A stretch of DNA of 64,000 nt. Origin: Helianthus annuus (Eukaryota > Streptophyta > Magnoliopsida > Asterales > Asteraceae). The position numbers and the translations under genes are program-made. Where the stretch lies: contig NC_035435.2 of assembly GCF_002127325.2 (NCBI RefSeq), positions 107,584,382 through 107,648,381 on the forward strand, written 5' to 3'. Shown piece after piece: positions 34,000 through 45,044 of this stretch. Numbering within the stretch: position 1 is the first letter of the stretch; every line of letters begins with the position of its first letter. The notes under the pieces are model-generated. The model was not told where the DNA came from, did not search any database, and worked only from the letters and a program-made list of their open reading frames with translations.

Positions 34000-35775
34000 T
34001 GCGGTGGGGATGGCCCTCCGAGCTTCCGCCACCACTAGCCTCAGTCGGGCTTGCCATCATACAGATGGGTTGGCTAGTTTCAAGTTAGGCACGAAAGTGG
34101 TAGAAGTGTTCATTGTGGGGATCCTTAAGCCTCGAGCGGTAAGTGGGGTTGCTGTTTCTTTGGGATGGAAGTGGTGGTGGTGTTAGACGAGGTCTTCCTT
34201 GATCAGGTTTTCTATCTTCCTATCATGATTGTTAAGAGAATCCCTCATAGTTGTCGCATGGCTTTTGCCTAGGCCTTAACTTTGTGCAAGGTGATAGCTA
34301 TATCGTAGTTGGTTAAGGCGTGGGTTAGACTCTTGGTGTTACCTCGCTGCACGTTGCGGGTTTCAGGACTTCAAACAGACAAGAGTGTAGGTCAGGGAAT
34401 AGGAAGTCCCTGTAATGTCATAGTATTCAGCATGTCCTAGCAGTTTGGGGAGACATGGTCGAGTTTACTGAAAATCACCCTCTCTCTTTTCAACTGAACC
34501 ATGGAGGAGGGGGGTAGACATGGGAAGGGCTTCCCTGAGGATGGTAATTCTAAAGGGGGTGTCAACGTTAAGCAATGTCAGTGGAAAGTCACCGATGGTC
34601 AATTTACTGTTGTCGTTAAAGTCTTATGCTCTTCTAGGGTTACCCTACTTGGGGATGCTACTTTCAAGGCGTTAGTGCATAAGCACCTAGTCCTGCCCCC
34701 CCCCCCCATTTTGCTTGTCTCGTTACTTGTGGATCCTCTTTATCTATTGAAGTAAAGTGTATCCTGGGGCGCATTTAATTCTTCCCCAAATGGAATTCTT
34801 GTGGGATAGATGGGTTGAGGGGTTTAACATTTTGGACGCCCTTTGTGGAGAGGGGTCTACGATCGCCACTGGCCTACTTAGGGTTATCACTAAGGTGGTC
34901 AATTTGTGGTTGGGGGTGTCCTAGGGCTTAGCGTAGTTTGTTGCATCTGCCCCCAAACGTCGCTGCTTCAGTCGTACAATGGGATTAGGCCTATTACTAT
35001 AGGTGTGATTTGGATGAGATTGGTCTCTAAGGTTTCGATGAAGAAGGAGGGGAAAACAGTAATTAACTCTTTTAAAAAAGTTCCACTCGCATGGGTCGTT
35101 GGCCATGCTTACAATCGATTTCTCTAAGGTCTTCAACCTTGTGGATAGGAAGACACTCGTATAGGATGTTCATTCCCGATGCCCGTCCATCTCCTTGTGG
35201 GTCAATTTTTTGTATGGGTAACTTACTAGGTTATATGCCAGGGATGATTATATCTGGTCCATGACTAGGGTTCAATAAAGAGACCCTTTGGGGTCACTCC
35301 TTTTTCCCATAGTTTTTCACCCCCCCCCCCCATTTATCAGGTGTGGGATAGGTGCAAGTTACTTTTCCATGTGTGGTACGATTATACGAGACACTGCTGA
35401 AGTGGATAAGGCTTCAAATACAATTAGGTCCGAGGGTCCATGTTTGGCCCTTGAGCTTTACAGCAAGAGAAATGAAGTCTTTTGGCCAGTGCCTAGTGAA
35501 GCAGAAATGAAGGGAGGTTTGTTTCCCTGTGGGATTGGTGTACCAAAATTGGGTGTGAAAGTCCTTGGGGGTGCTGTTAGTCGTGATGTCGACTATATCA
35601 AGCATTTGGTTGTGAAGAGAGCATCATGTGTTATGGACCTTATGAGGTGCCTTCCTCGCTTGTGGGTCCCTCAATGCAAGCTCCTTCTTCTTCACTCTTG
35701 TATGACGGTTGCCAAGTTGTTATTTGGCCTATGAATTGAACTTGTCAGCCTATGTTTATTGAGGAAGTTGTTTCT

Positions 35776-35812
<37 letters not shown>

Positions 35813-36600
35813 AAAAAGGCCTCAAATATGTGATCGAGGACATTATGGTTTGTGGGGGCATGTCTTTTGGGGATTTTCAATGGAGGCTGGCATACTTGCT
35901 GATCCCTTTCAGGGGTTTAGGCTTGTATTCTGCTGACGATGTATTTTCTTACGCTTTCGTGGCCTCAAGGTCACAATCTTGGAGTTTACAGGATCGCATT
36001 TTGTGGGACTTTGGTATTGATGGATTAGATTTCGATTGTTGGTTTGTGTTGGGTACCTTGCACAAGTCCCTTCCAGATCTTGATTTTGGCGGATTCATTA
36101 ATAAGGACACCCCTAAGACCCAAAATATTTTGGTGAGTGCCATCTATAGTAAAACTATCTAGAGTTTGGGAGAGAAGTTTAACCTGTCCCCTTGTCAGAA
36201 AGCAGTGTTATAGTGCTTTTAAGGCCCTCACACTCAAGATTTCCAAACCATTATCCTCATTAAAGGGCTAGGCCAACACATGTCAGCGGTGGATTATCGT
36301 GCCATCCTTAAATACTGTTTAATGATCCCCTTGTTTCTAGTTGATGAGCCTTGCTTAGTCTGTCATAAAGTTTGTCCGAATAATTATGGGGAGCAAGTGG
36401 TTCATTGTAAGGAGTTGTCGTGTTTTAAATACAAACATGATTTGGTCGGGGAGGGCCTCTATTATGTGCTAAAGCAGACATGAATCTCCGCAAAAAGAGG
36501 CTAATATGAGTTTTCTCATAGACCCGCTTAAAGCGAGGTCCACTCTTCGGCCAACAAATGTGCTCAAAGTATTGGAGACCTTGATTCAAATGAAAATGTC
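34000..36600 (+). pseudogene. Relic of a plant reverse-transcriptase-domain gene
   Basis: Pieces in shifting frames follow the order of a plant protein family annotated only as 'reverse transcriptase domain, zinc-binding': VNVKQCQWKVTDGQFT (34560), GIRPITIGVIWMRLVSKV (34980), MLTIDFSKVFNLVD (35105-35147, RT motif A), DPLGSLL (35280), LALELYSKRNEVFWP (35450), LGGAVSRDVDYIKHL (35570), FGDFQWRLAYL (35868), GLGLYSADDVFSYAFVASR (35915), then GLGQHMSAVDYRAILKY (36270) and a Cys/His segment (CLVCHKVCPNNYGEQVVHC). The YxDD box is deleted and many stops occur. The family is recalled from general annotation experience; its biological role is not known to me. Confidence 0.6.
35777..35811. repeat. 35-nt poly-T run in the RT relic
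   Basis: An uninterrupted T run falls between two conserved parts of the relic, where the family would encode a short FF-containing stretch. It may be slippage expansion or an assembly artefact. Confidence 0.9.
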
Positions 36601-36604
36601 AATC

Positions 36605-37104
36605 ATTAGCAACTCAATATCCATTTCTCCTTCTAGCCAAATTTTACTTTTTTATTAATTATACATTTGTGACCGATTAAGGTGTCATGGTCTATAATAG
36701 CTCTTACCCTTTCTACGCTAATTCTCTTTTTAATTTTAAATCTCTCAGTGGGACTACTCACGACAATCCGCACATGATTCAACTCGAGTTCAAGCTCAAA
36801 ACTATCAGTGCTAACTCAGTTAGGCTCGAAATCTCTCCTCTGGTGTGAAATATGAGCTTGAACTTGACTCATTTATAAATTGAGCCGACTCGTCGAAAAC
36901 ATATCAATGATCTCCAACTTTGCACAGAGTAAGTAGGAACAGGCAATGAAATGGACCACCCGACAGAGCAAGATAAAAAAATCATTATATCTCAAATCAA
37001 GAATTGTTAACCAAAGGCATATTGGTGGTGTAAAATGGACGGCATGTTGGTAATTGTCCGCCCAATTGAGTCCCTTCATGTGTAGGGGAAATAGGCCATC
37101 TCGG
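36605..37104. other. Unassigned sequence inside the 10-kb block
   Basis: No gene or repeat end recognised between the RT relic and the MITE at 37108. Confidence 0.35.
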
Positions 37105-37107
37105 TTA

Positions 37108-37439
37108 GACCATCCGTAGTGGGGCATTATGTGGGCATAATGTTAAAAAAAAACGCCCCCCACTCCCATTACATAGGGCATTATGGGGCATTATGCTCAA
37201 AAAAAATTGCTTTGGCGTGATATATAAAACGCCTAAAGGGGATTGTGGGAGGGTTGACTGACCAATGAGATTTTTTAGGGGTTTTTTCTTTATTTTATTT
37301 AATGCCCCAATAATGCCCCATCCCCATTACACCCCATTTTAGAAAACGCCCAATAATGTCCCTTTGCTGACTGGACCGCCACATGGCGTAAAATGCCCTA
37401 GGGTGGGGGCATTGTATTCTCCTTCCACTACACATGGTC
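37108..37439. mobile_element. Tourist/PIF-Harbinger MITE
   Basis: 332 bp with 15-bp terminal inverted repeats (GACCATCCGTAGTGG and, reversed, GACCATGTGTAGTGG) and target duplication TTA at 37105-37107 and 37440-37442. It is non-coding and rich in GGGGCATTATG words. Confidence 0.8.
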
Positions 37440-37581
37440 TTAGGCCCGTGGAATTCATTAAATGTTGTTAATGGTTTTATGGGATTGCAATTAAGGGTTA
37501 ATTATATTTGGTAATACCTTGTTGACCAACTTTGGTTACCTTTATAAATACATAGCCATAATTATGGTTTATGTATTAGGG

Positions 37582-37728
37582 TGTGTTCCCGAGTTAAAAA
37601 TCCCTCCCCATCCCTCCCCTCCCCTCCACGTCTTTCCAAATTGGAAAGACTATTATCAGGCAAAAAAAACCCCATTTTCCCTCCCCTCCCCTCCTCTCCC
37701 CCTGTTAAGTGGATCTCTGGAACACAGC
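37582..37728. mobile_element. Small MITE, CCCTCCCC-rich
   Basis: About 147 bp. The ends TGTGTTCCCGAG and (reversed) CTGTGTTCCAGAG match imperfectly. Flanked by ATTAGGG at 37575-37581 and 37729-37735. A hAT-like origin is possible, although 8 bp would be expected. Confidence 0.5.
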
Positions 37729-37845
37729 ATTAGGGATTATTGTATCCATGTTTTGAGCAGTTTCTTGGCTATAATAATACGAGAGTTTATAATTGAAATT
37801 GTGTGTATGTGTGTTTGAGTTTTATTTATCAATTTGTTCTTGAAT

Positions 37846-37857
37846 TGGTATTAGAGC
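37846..37857 (+). other. Decayed initiator-Met primer site
   Basis: TGGTATTAGAGC differs by one base from the copia/gypsy primer site and suggests an old LTR element once lay here. No LTR pair is visible. Confidence 0.3.
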
Positions 37858-38150
37858 TAAACTGAAATCAAGGAGGAGATCGACAATTAAGGCGTGGTCA
37901 ACGGAGATGGATATGATCGGGTGGTTTCGCTGGTGGCACGATGATACTCTAGTGGCCCGTCAGTGATCCAAAATTTGTCGTTCAAAAAAAAAAGGTGTGG
38001 TCAGCGGTGGTTGTGAATGAGCAGGTATCACGACTAAGGGTTGAAAGGGCTGGATCAAGATAGAATCACTTGGATCCTACTCATCAATAATGTATCTTTT
38101 GATGATTTTCGCACTTTCGGACTTTTTAAGAGATTATCTTAGTTATAGTC

Positions 38151-38340
38151 GTAGGCCCCTCTTTTGAAGGTGACGTTACCCTCAACCCAGTGTTTTGAGT
38201 CAGCAGGGATACAATCCCAAAGGGTCGGAATATTGAAAGACAATTAAGTAAGTTATTAATGCGAAAAGTGGTAGGCCCCTCTTTTGAAGGTAACGTTACC
38301 CTCAGCTAAGTGGTTTGAGTCAGCAAGGATACAATCCCAA
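38151..38340 (+). repeat. 70-bp direct repeat spaced 120 bp apart
   Basis: GTAGGCCCCTCTTTTGAAGG begins both copies (38151-38220 and 38271-38340), and both end GGATACAATCCCAA. They differ at a few bases. They probably come from the leader or LTR of an unidentified retroelement. From 38341 to 38960 nothing else is recognised. Confidence 0.7.
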
Positions 38341-38969
38341 GAAGTTGGTTTGAAGTATTAATAGTAGTTTACATATGAGGGGTTCAAGCTCTTCGCACCC
38401 CCGCCATCCAATACCAGTGGGTATTGAAGGAGGTCCTAGTAAGCTTGAACCAGGTCCTCGCATGATCTATACACTGAACGAGACAAGAACTTTACCAAAC
38501 CATCCCCCTAACCCCCTTCCAGGTAGTTAACGCGCTTTATATAGACCGTAAAGACACAAATGATGACATCATTTACTTTATATAGACAGTAAAGTAACCT
38601 CAAGACACCATGAGAAAATGATAAAGAAAATTCACCTTCAACATAAGAAACTAGTTATTAAAGTCATTAGTACAAACCCAAATAAAAAATGCTGAAAGAT
38701 TAAAAATCAAAAGTAATACATTGAAAACTTGTCTTCACCAAGTGATGTAAGAGGCTTAACCAAACATGGCCTTTGATTGGCAAGAACTCTTACAATCAAT
38801 CTGGGATCCTGAGACTACTACACACTCTAAAGATGGATAATGGATGATGGTGGTGGGTGTTGGTGTTATAGTGGTGGTGGAGTGGTGGTAAAGTGGGAGA
38901 GTAGTGGTTTGCCAAGGGATGCCTTTCAAGTGAACCAAGCACCCCTATTTATAGCCTGAACAGAGCCCT

Positions 38970-39254
38970 GGCCACGGCTTCGTGTCCAGCGGGCACAGCC
39001 CGTGGCCATCATCTTCTATTCCTTCATTAATTGCAATTGTCAGCAGAGGGCCCCACATGACCCCGTGTCTCTTGGGCACGGCCCCGTGGTCAAGTCTTTG
39101 CTGTACTATCAAGATTCTGCGTATCTTAGAGTTTACCACGCCCCATGTTGAGCTGGGCACGCCCCCGTGGTGGGCGTAGAAGTTTCTACAGGTTTGTCTT
39201 GTTCTACAGGCTCCTGACCACGCCCCATGCCTAGCTGGACACGGCCCCGTGGTC
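38970..39254. repeat. Four quasi-palindromic GC-rich words
   Basis: Units of about 35-40 bp at 38970-39007, 39059-39091, 39135-39171 and 39216-39254. Each has a CCACG/GACC-type left arm and a CGTGG(TC) right arm around a GGGCACG core, and each can fold on itself. They are separated by about 45-50 bp of unrelated AT-richer DNA. Confidence 0.65.
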
Positions 39255-39770
39255 AGGCTCCGTTGCCTTGTTTTTACTTTAGGAGATGTTGTCGAGGGGT
39301 CGAGCATGTCACGTCTATTCCTTCTTTTTGTAGTTTTGGCTGCTTATTTGCTACTTTTGTTCTTTTAAGCTCGTTTGGTCCTGTATATTCAAAAGGAAGA
39401 AAGAAACGTGCTTTTTCCAACAATAGTACTAAAAGAGGGTTAGTTTTATGCCTCATTTGATTTAATTTATATGTTGCATTTTGCACACATCACGAACACA
39501 CATGCACCTTTCGCCCTCAACATGCTTCCGAACTAAGTTGTGCGAACGGGTCAAAACTTTTTGTTGTAGTTTTCGCTAAAGTCGTTTTCTTCTTGTTGTA
39601 AACATGTTTGAACTAGTCTTTTGGTAGTTAGGTAGTACGACTATGTATAAACTTTAGTTTGTCAACTTGTTTAAAACTTTTGTAGCATTAAAGTAATGTA
39701 TAAACACGAAAATTTTAGTTGGTTTCAAGTTTAGCTGCGTTTAAAATAATCGTTTGATCTTCTAAGTTTT
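39255..39770. other. Unassigned, possibly LTR remains
   Basis: Non-coding. It continues from the palindrome array and may be part of the same decayed retroelement. No boundary was found. Confidence 0.3.
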
Positions 39771-40082
39771 GGGCATTTCAGTAGCATTGGTGGGTGGCGA
39801 AGGTGGTGGGGGCAGCAGTGGTGGATGGTGGCGACGGGTAAGTGGCAACATCTGTGGGTGATGTTGGTGGTGATGATGAGTTGTTGTATAGTTAATGAAA
39901 GTGAAAGAGGGAATATAATGGAAAAAAAGATCAGATGGCAGATGGAATGATTTTGAGGGAATGAAATGTCTTGTATAATTGGCGATTTCATTCGATTGAC
40001 CAACTAAACACTCTTTTCTTTATTCCCACACAATGGTCTATTCCATTATGCCTCCCATTCCTGTATTCTAAATATTACCTTA
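39771..40082. mobile_element. MITE relic, right end preserved
   Basis: The right end, reversed, reads TAAGGTAATATTTAGAATAC and then an AATGGGAGG-type segment. It matches the left end of the element at 40647. The interior is GGTGGTGG-rich. The left end could not be placed, so the start is approximate. Confidence 0.45.
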
Positions 40083-40243
40083 GTGTGATGATTAGATGGT
40101 GGTGCTCTTTTGACTTGTAGAGATGATTGTTTTGGTGATGGTGTTGGTTTTGTGATGGTTAATGTAGAAAGAGATTGTGTGTGTGTCGGTTTTGATATTA
40201 ATGATGGGTGTTTTGTCTTTCAATTAAGTTTATAAGTGGGGTA

Positions 40244-40618
40244 GGTAGAGGATCCTGTAAAAAGTGTGAGAAGTGTGAGAAGTGTATTATAACACTATAT
40301 ATAATACTATATAACACCCTATAAACACAGTATAACAATATGTAACACCATATAATACCATATAACACTTTGTAACACTATATATCATTATATAACAAAT
40401 ATAACACTATAGGTTGTCTGATAGGATGCCTATGATAGATGTATAGTGTTATATTTGTTATATAATGATATATAGTGTTACATAGTGTTATATGGTATTA
40501 TATGGTGTTACATATTGTTATACGGTGTTTATAGGGTGTTATATAGTATTATATATAGTGTTATAATACACTTCTCACACTTCTCACACTTTAGGCCCTT
40601 TTTACACTATCCTTACCC
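40244..40618. mobile_element. Foldback MITE (Mutator-like target duplication)
   Basis: 375 bp that is almost entirely one inverted repeat, with two arms of about 155-160 bp around a loop of about 30 bp (near 40415-40440). It is flanked by the 10-bp duplication AAGTGGGGTA (40234-40243, 40619-40628). Arms are made of TATAACACTATATA-like words and end in GTGTGAGAAGTGTGAGAAG. A transcript would fold into a very long hairpin. The 9-11-bp duplication length points to Mutator-like transposases. Confidence 0.85.
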
Positions 40619-40646
40619 AAGTGGGGTATTCGTTTTATTTGAAAAG

Positions 40647-41522
40647 TAAGGTAGTATTTGATATGCAGGAATGAGAGACGGAATGGAATGGACCATTAAG
40701 AGAGAATGAAGAAAAGGGTGTCTGGTTGGTCAATCACCCATTACATAGGGGATTCCATTCCCTCGCAATCATTCCATCCGCCCCCATGTTTTTTTTATTC
40801 TATCCCCTATTGCACCCTCCGTTAACAATACCACAACCTAAAATCGTCGTCACCACCCACCACCAGCGCCCACCACCGTCGCCACCCACCAGTTGACGCG
40901 ACCGGTAACCCGCCACCCACTACCGCCTACGCCACCGCCCCAAAGACCACAGTTGCTGTCGCCACCCACCTTCCACCGTTGCCACCCACCGCGGCCACCG
41001 CCACCACCACCGCCACCGTTACCACCCATCGCCGCCACCGGACGCCGCCCACCACTGCCGCCCATAGCCGCCGCCACCAGCCACTAGCCACCACCATCAC
41101 CGGCCACCGTTGTCGCCGCAACCACCCTACCACCAATGCGTACCGTCGTGCCCACCCTCCAGTCGTCGCAACCCGCCACCGCCTCCATCGCCACATACCA
41201 CCACCGACGACCACCACCGACGCCACCACCCACCACTGCCACAGACCACACCGAGGGCTACCGTCGCCACCGCCACCCATCGCAACAACCACCACCGCCG
41301 CCGCCACCTATAACAACCCACAATCACCGCCACCGACCACCACTATCACCGATTTTATTCCTTCATCTTTTCTTTCCTACCAAACAATACATAATAATAA
41401 TTCATTCTATTCTGACATGGTAACCAAACAAGACATGGAATGGTAATGATTCATTTCATTCCATTCCCTCTCCCATTCCATTATCTTGTCCATTCCATTA
41501 CCCCATACCAAACAGATCCTAA
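40647..41522. mobile_element. MITE with CCACC-rich interior
   Basis: The left end TAAGGTAGTATTTGATATG pairs imperfectly with the reversed right end TTAGGATCTGTTTGGTATG. GGAATGG words follow on both sides. The interior (40800-41350) is a low-complexity CCACCGCC tract that yields several spurious open frames, none a gene. No target duplication was fixed. Confidence 0.5.
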
Positions 41523-41979
41523 GGAAATAAAGTTTTCACATTTTAATATACAATTCATTTTACTTATTATTATTTGAAAAATATATAAATATTGGTTCAA
41601 GTTTATAAACGATGTTCATGTCTGTCTATAAACTTGTCAGATCTCAACTTTTATACATGTATATATGATGATGATTATAATAAAGACTTAGATATATACC
41701 ATATGTAGGGGGTTAAACGTATTAGCTGGTCGAACACAGCACAAATCAAACTTTTTTACACGAACCCGAAAAACGTGTCTCGTACTATGAACCCATACAC
41801 AAGAAGAGTATTCACAATTGACAAAAAAAAAAAATCACTGAATTAGCCTTATTTAAACTTTTTCCCACATGATTTTAAAAAATAAAAAAGAAAAAGCAGG
41901 TTATTATTATTCCACTATAAATAAGCAACTACATCTTGCTTGGATGAGTTGTAACATATGCTTTGAGAGTGTTTAAAAA
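41523..41979. other. AT-rich spacer
   Basis: Nothing recognised; the 5' boundary of the following Helitron may lie here. Confidence 0.3.
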
Positions 41980-43426
41980 AAATTGATATTTCACTTTTCA
42001 CCCAAACATTTCATATTTTATATTTTGACCCCTTTAATTTTTTTTTTAATTTTAATCCAAAGTTTTCTATCTTTTATAATTTAACACAACACTTTATTAT
42101 TTACAACTTTGGTCCCCCATAACTTTAATCTTTCGCAAGTTTTTCGTTTTACGTTTCGTTCTAAATTTTGCGAGTTAACATGTCGTAGCATGCATGTGAG
42201 GTATAACATTTTTTTCTCTATTTTTTCATATTTGACAGAACGTCGCAACGCGTCCATTTTTTCTTTTTTTGAAAAGTTCGCCGCAATGGGCAAGTCCTAG
42301 ATCGACTAAGTTATTATTTTCTACGTTTTACGTTTCTGGTTAATTTCTTCGCTAACATGTTGTAGCGTCCATGTGAGGCTTAACGTTTTTTGCTCTATTT
42401 TTTCATATTTGACAGACCTGTCGCAACGCGTCCATTTTTTCCCTTTTGAAAAGTTCGCCGCAAAGGGCAAGTCCTAGATCGACTAAGTTATTATTTTCTA
42501 CGTTTTACGTTTCTGGTTAATTTTTCGCATTAACACACTGTAACGGGTGTACGTGGTTCAACGATTTTAGTCTGCTTTTCATTCAGTGTAATTTTTACCA
42601 TTTTTAACCCAAACATTTCATATTTTATATTTTGACTTTTAGACTGCTTTTCATTCAGTGTAATTTTTACCATTTTATCTATTTTATTTTTATGATGTTG
42701 AGAGTCGATGTCGTTGTGGCATTGGTACTACTTGGTAAGGTTTTACGAACGTTTTTAACCTATTAAATTTTTTACTAATATTTTGTTTCGGTTTACCCCT
42801 ATACTTCCTTTACTTAAAAACTATTTTTTACGTGCATATTTTATGTAGGGGGTATGTATAAATATGATTTGTTCAACATTCCGACGTAAACTTTTTTTAT
42901 AGACGAGTCAGGTCAAATATAATACATTTTCGTTTAAAGAAACCATTTTTACTTGCATATTTTTATGTACGTTTTGGTATAAATTCAAGTAGTTTTACGT
43001 TTTGACGTAAACTTTTTTGGGAAATGATTCAGGTCAAATATAATATGTTTTCGTGTTTATTCTATGTATATTTCGTAAAGTTTGTTTCGAACTGAGTGGA
43101 GTCAAATTATGGTTTCTTTTTCTCCCTTTTTTTCGAGAGCTCTAATTAATTCCTTTCGATTACATGTGCATATTTTCCTTCATACCCGTTACGTTTTTTA
43201 TGTATGAGTTGGGTCACATATAATACTTTATGATTGTTCGATACGAATTTGATTTACTTTACGTTTGATCCAATTACAATGCTTATACAGGTAACATTGA
43301 GTTCAACTGGATACGACGAAATATGTGTTTTCATATGGTTAATGCATCATATAACGTACGTCTGGACTAATCCATTCAATATTTATGATGTACCCGCGCC
43401 GCAACGCGGGCGGTTCTTAACCCTAG
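41980..43426 (+). mobile_element. Helitron, 3' end clear, 5' end approximate
   Basis: It ends with a CCCGCG...CGCGGG hairpin (43393-43410), 12 bp, then CTAG (43423-43426) followed by T. This is the Helitron 3' signature (hairpin plus CTRR, insertion before T). The interior repeats a 177-bp unit twice. No Rep/helicase is present, so it is non-autonomous. A 5' TC terminus was not pinned; the start given is an estimate. Confidence 0.55.
42165..42520 (+). repeat. 177-bp tandem duplication in the Helitron
   Basis: Two units (about 42165-42341, 42342-42520) share GTCGCAACGCGTCCATTTTT and GCAAGTCCTAGATCGACTAA. A smaller pair (GCTTTTCATTCAGTGTAATT) lies at 42575 and 42648, and CCAAACATTTCATATTTTAT at 42002 and 42608. 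Confidence 0.85.
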
Positions 43427-43960
43427 TTTATACATATTTTTGATAGTACTTAATTCATGATGCGCCACACTAGTAGTAGATATGTCTGTTTTTGTAACGG
43501 CTAATGAAGATATAGATGCTATATTATTCAATTAAACACAATAAAACAAAATATTAAACTGAACTCTACTCTAGAGTTTAAGGTAATAAAGCGCACACAA
43601 AAAAAAAAGTTGATTTGAGTAAGGTGATAGAAGATTTAATAAAAATAAACTTAAAAGCAAAGTGATAACCCTTTATGAGTAGTTCAACCTTTGTTTAGAA
43701 ACGATTTTCAGTTTAATCCGTGTAACGTATTATAGTTTATTATAAGAGGACCCGGGGTGGACACGTTATGTCCCCCCATAACGCGTGTTTCATATGCCCA
43801 CACCGCCGCCGCCTTCCTTTTTAACGCGTAATATGTTTAACGCGTGAACCGGAGCACGCGTTGTAAACTTCATTTTGTGGAACTTTGTGTATTGAGGAGT
43901 TGTACTCTAGTGCTGAGGAGTTGTACATTGATAAAAAGGTTGTGAGTGATGACAATTTCC
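43427..43960. other. Unassigned sequence
   Basis: Contains GACCCGGGGTGGACACG at about 43750, reminiscent of a Harbinger end, and ACGCGT-rich DNA, but no partner end. The right terminal repeat of the 10-kb block begins at about 43970. Confidence 0.3.
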
Positions 43961-44067
43961 ACTAAAAAAGGTTGTGAGTGATGGAAATAATGGTTGATGA
44001 CATGGCAGAACCTGATTGGATGTTGTAAGTGATGGAATGGTTAGTGAGTTATTCCACCCCTACCCCC

Positions 44068-44448
44068 CTAAAGGTGAGACAATTGAAGGTGAAGAAACCT
44101 GAAATAAGGCGGTGTTAAATAGGGAAGATGATAGGTACCTTGTAGCATGCCACATTTAAGGTTAAGACTGATAACGTCTCCGGTGAAGTTATTGCAAGTG
44201 ATCCCAATCCAATCGCAACAATCTATACTCTTTTTCCAGTTTATCCTAATCCGATCATTCAAATCTTTACAAACGTAAAGTGAGTTGTCTTGCACGTATA
44301 ATCGTTTAACGGATGAAATGTTTTGTTTAAGGAGAAGTAAGGCATCCCTCTGTTCATCAGGGCATTTATGATTGCTATTCATAGAAGATGAAAAAGAAAA
44401 ACCGATGAAAAAAAGAAAAAAAGAGTAGACCAACTTTAAATTACCCAT
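44068..44448 (-). pseudogene. LRR receptor-like protein, N-terminal part of the split gene
   Basis: Start ATG 44448. A hydrophobic signal peptide (LVYSFFLFFIGFSF) is followed by the plant LRR N-terminal cap (CPDEQRDALLLLKQ, then CCDWIGITCNN and GDVISLNL). After a few LRR-like residues (FLHLQLSHL) the frame reaches the end of the 10.35-kb insertion and stops one base inside it (TAG formed across the junction). The C-terminal part, with most LRRs and the membrane anchor, lies at 33616-31760 on the same strand. A family protein would have several more LRRs between the pieces, so sequence was lost as well as displaced. The fragment as left would be a secreted stub of about 126 residues. Confidence 0.8.
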
Positions 44449-44788
44449 TCTCTCTTGCTACTTAATTTGTAGCTGCAATAAACACTCGCATTTCATATGT
44501 AGACACAAACACAGTAGTATGAAAACTAGAATTTCCTTGAAGTTGCTTCCAAACACTGTTGTGTTGACACGTTGTGCCTCCTCCACCTCATAATGTACTC
44601 GACATCAATTAATCGATTGTGGTCCTGTTCTAGTTTTGAACATTCGATCTGGGTTGTGCAAGTCAAGTCTTTGGATTGTTGATGTTGAAATTGTTGTCTC
44701 ATAATGCAAAATTTCCAAATTGTAATTCACAACAATAAACAAGAATCTTTTCATGGAAAAAATCATAAATATTTCAATCGTTGAATGT
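44449..44788. other. 5' flank of the receptor-like gene
   Basis: 340 bp between the receptor-like start codon and the Harbinger element. Any promoter of the gene lies here or was displaced by the insertion. No clear TATA box was chosen. Confidence 0.35.
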
Positions 44789-45044
44789 TTAAACTGCGGG
44801 GTGTGGGGCTTAGGTTGACATGTGGCACTTGTGAGCTTCATCAGTCCACACCCAAAATAGTCGGGTGTGGAGGGGACGTGGCTAGGCGGCGTGGGGTGTC
44901 ATTTGACACCTATCTTTCTTTTTTTTTTCTTTTTTTTTTTTATTTTAATCATAGAATTTAATATATTAATTTTAAAAACACCTATTTAATTAATATTAAA
45001 TAAATACAACAAAAAAAAAATACATTGCATCACAAAAAGAAAAA

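Larger units (their letters stand above)
33715..44068. mobile_element. 10.35-kb block with Harbinger-like terminal inverted repeats, inserted in the receptor-like gene
   Basis: The left end starts GGGGGTAGGGGCG and the right end, reversed, GGGGGGTAGGGGTGG. Similarity continues for about 100 bp (ACAAC, CCAATCA and TTCCATCACT words in the same order). Both ends are flanked by TAA (33712-33714 and 44069-44071), a Harbinger-type 3-bp target site. The left end contains CATCACTAGTGATG palindromes (33740s, 33805, 33830). The block has no transposase of its own. It holds an RT-like relic, MITEs, repeats and a Helitron end, so it is a heavily nested composite. The two ends could instead belong to two separate insertions, since a 3-bp duplication is weak proof. 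Confidence 0.55.

Noticed and set aside
38756..39486. Open frames over the palindrome array
   Set aside because: They follow the CCACGG/CGTGG words and show no conserved motif.
40850..41446. Several overlapping open frames of 60-155 codons
   Set aside because: They are translations of a CCACC/GGTGG low-complexity tract in a MITE; composition is pure repeat and all frames on both strands stay open.
43740..43880. Another Harbinger end (GACCCGGGGTGGACACG)
   Set aside because: No matching opposite end or TTA/TAA pair was found.
44605..44841. Small protein upstream of the receptor-like gene
   Set aside because: It overlaps the Harbinger terminus and has no recognisable features.
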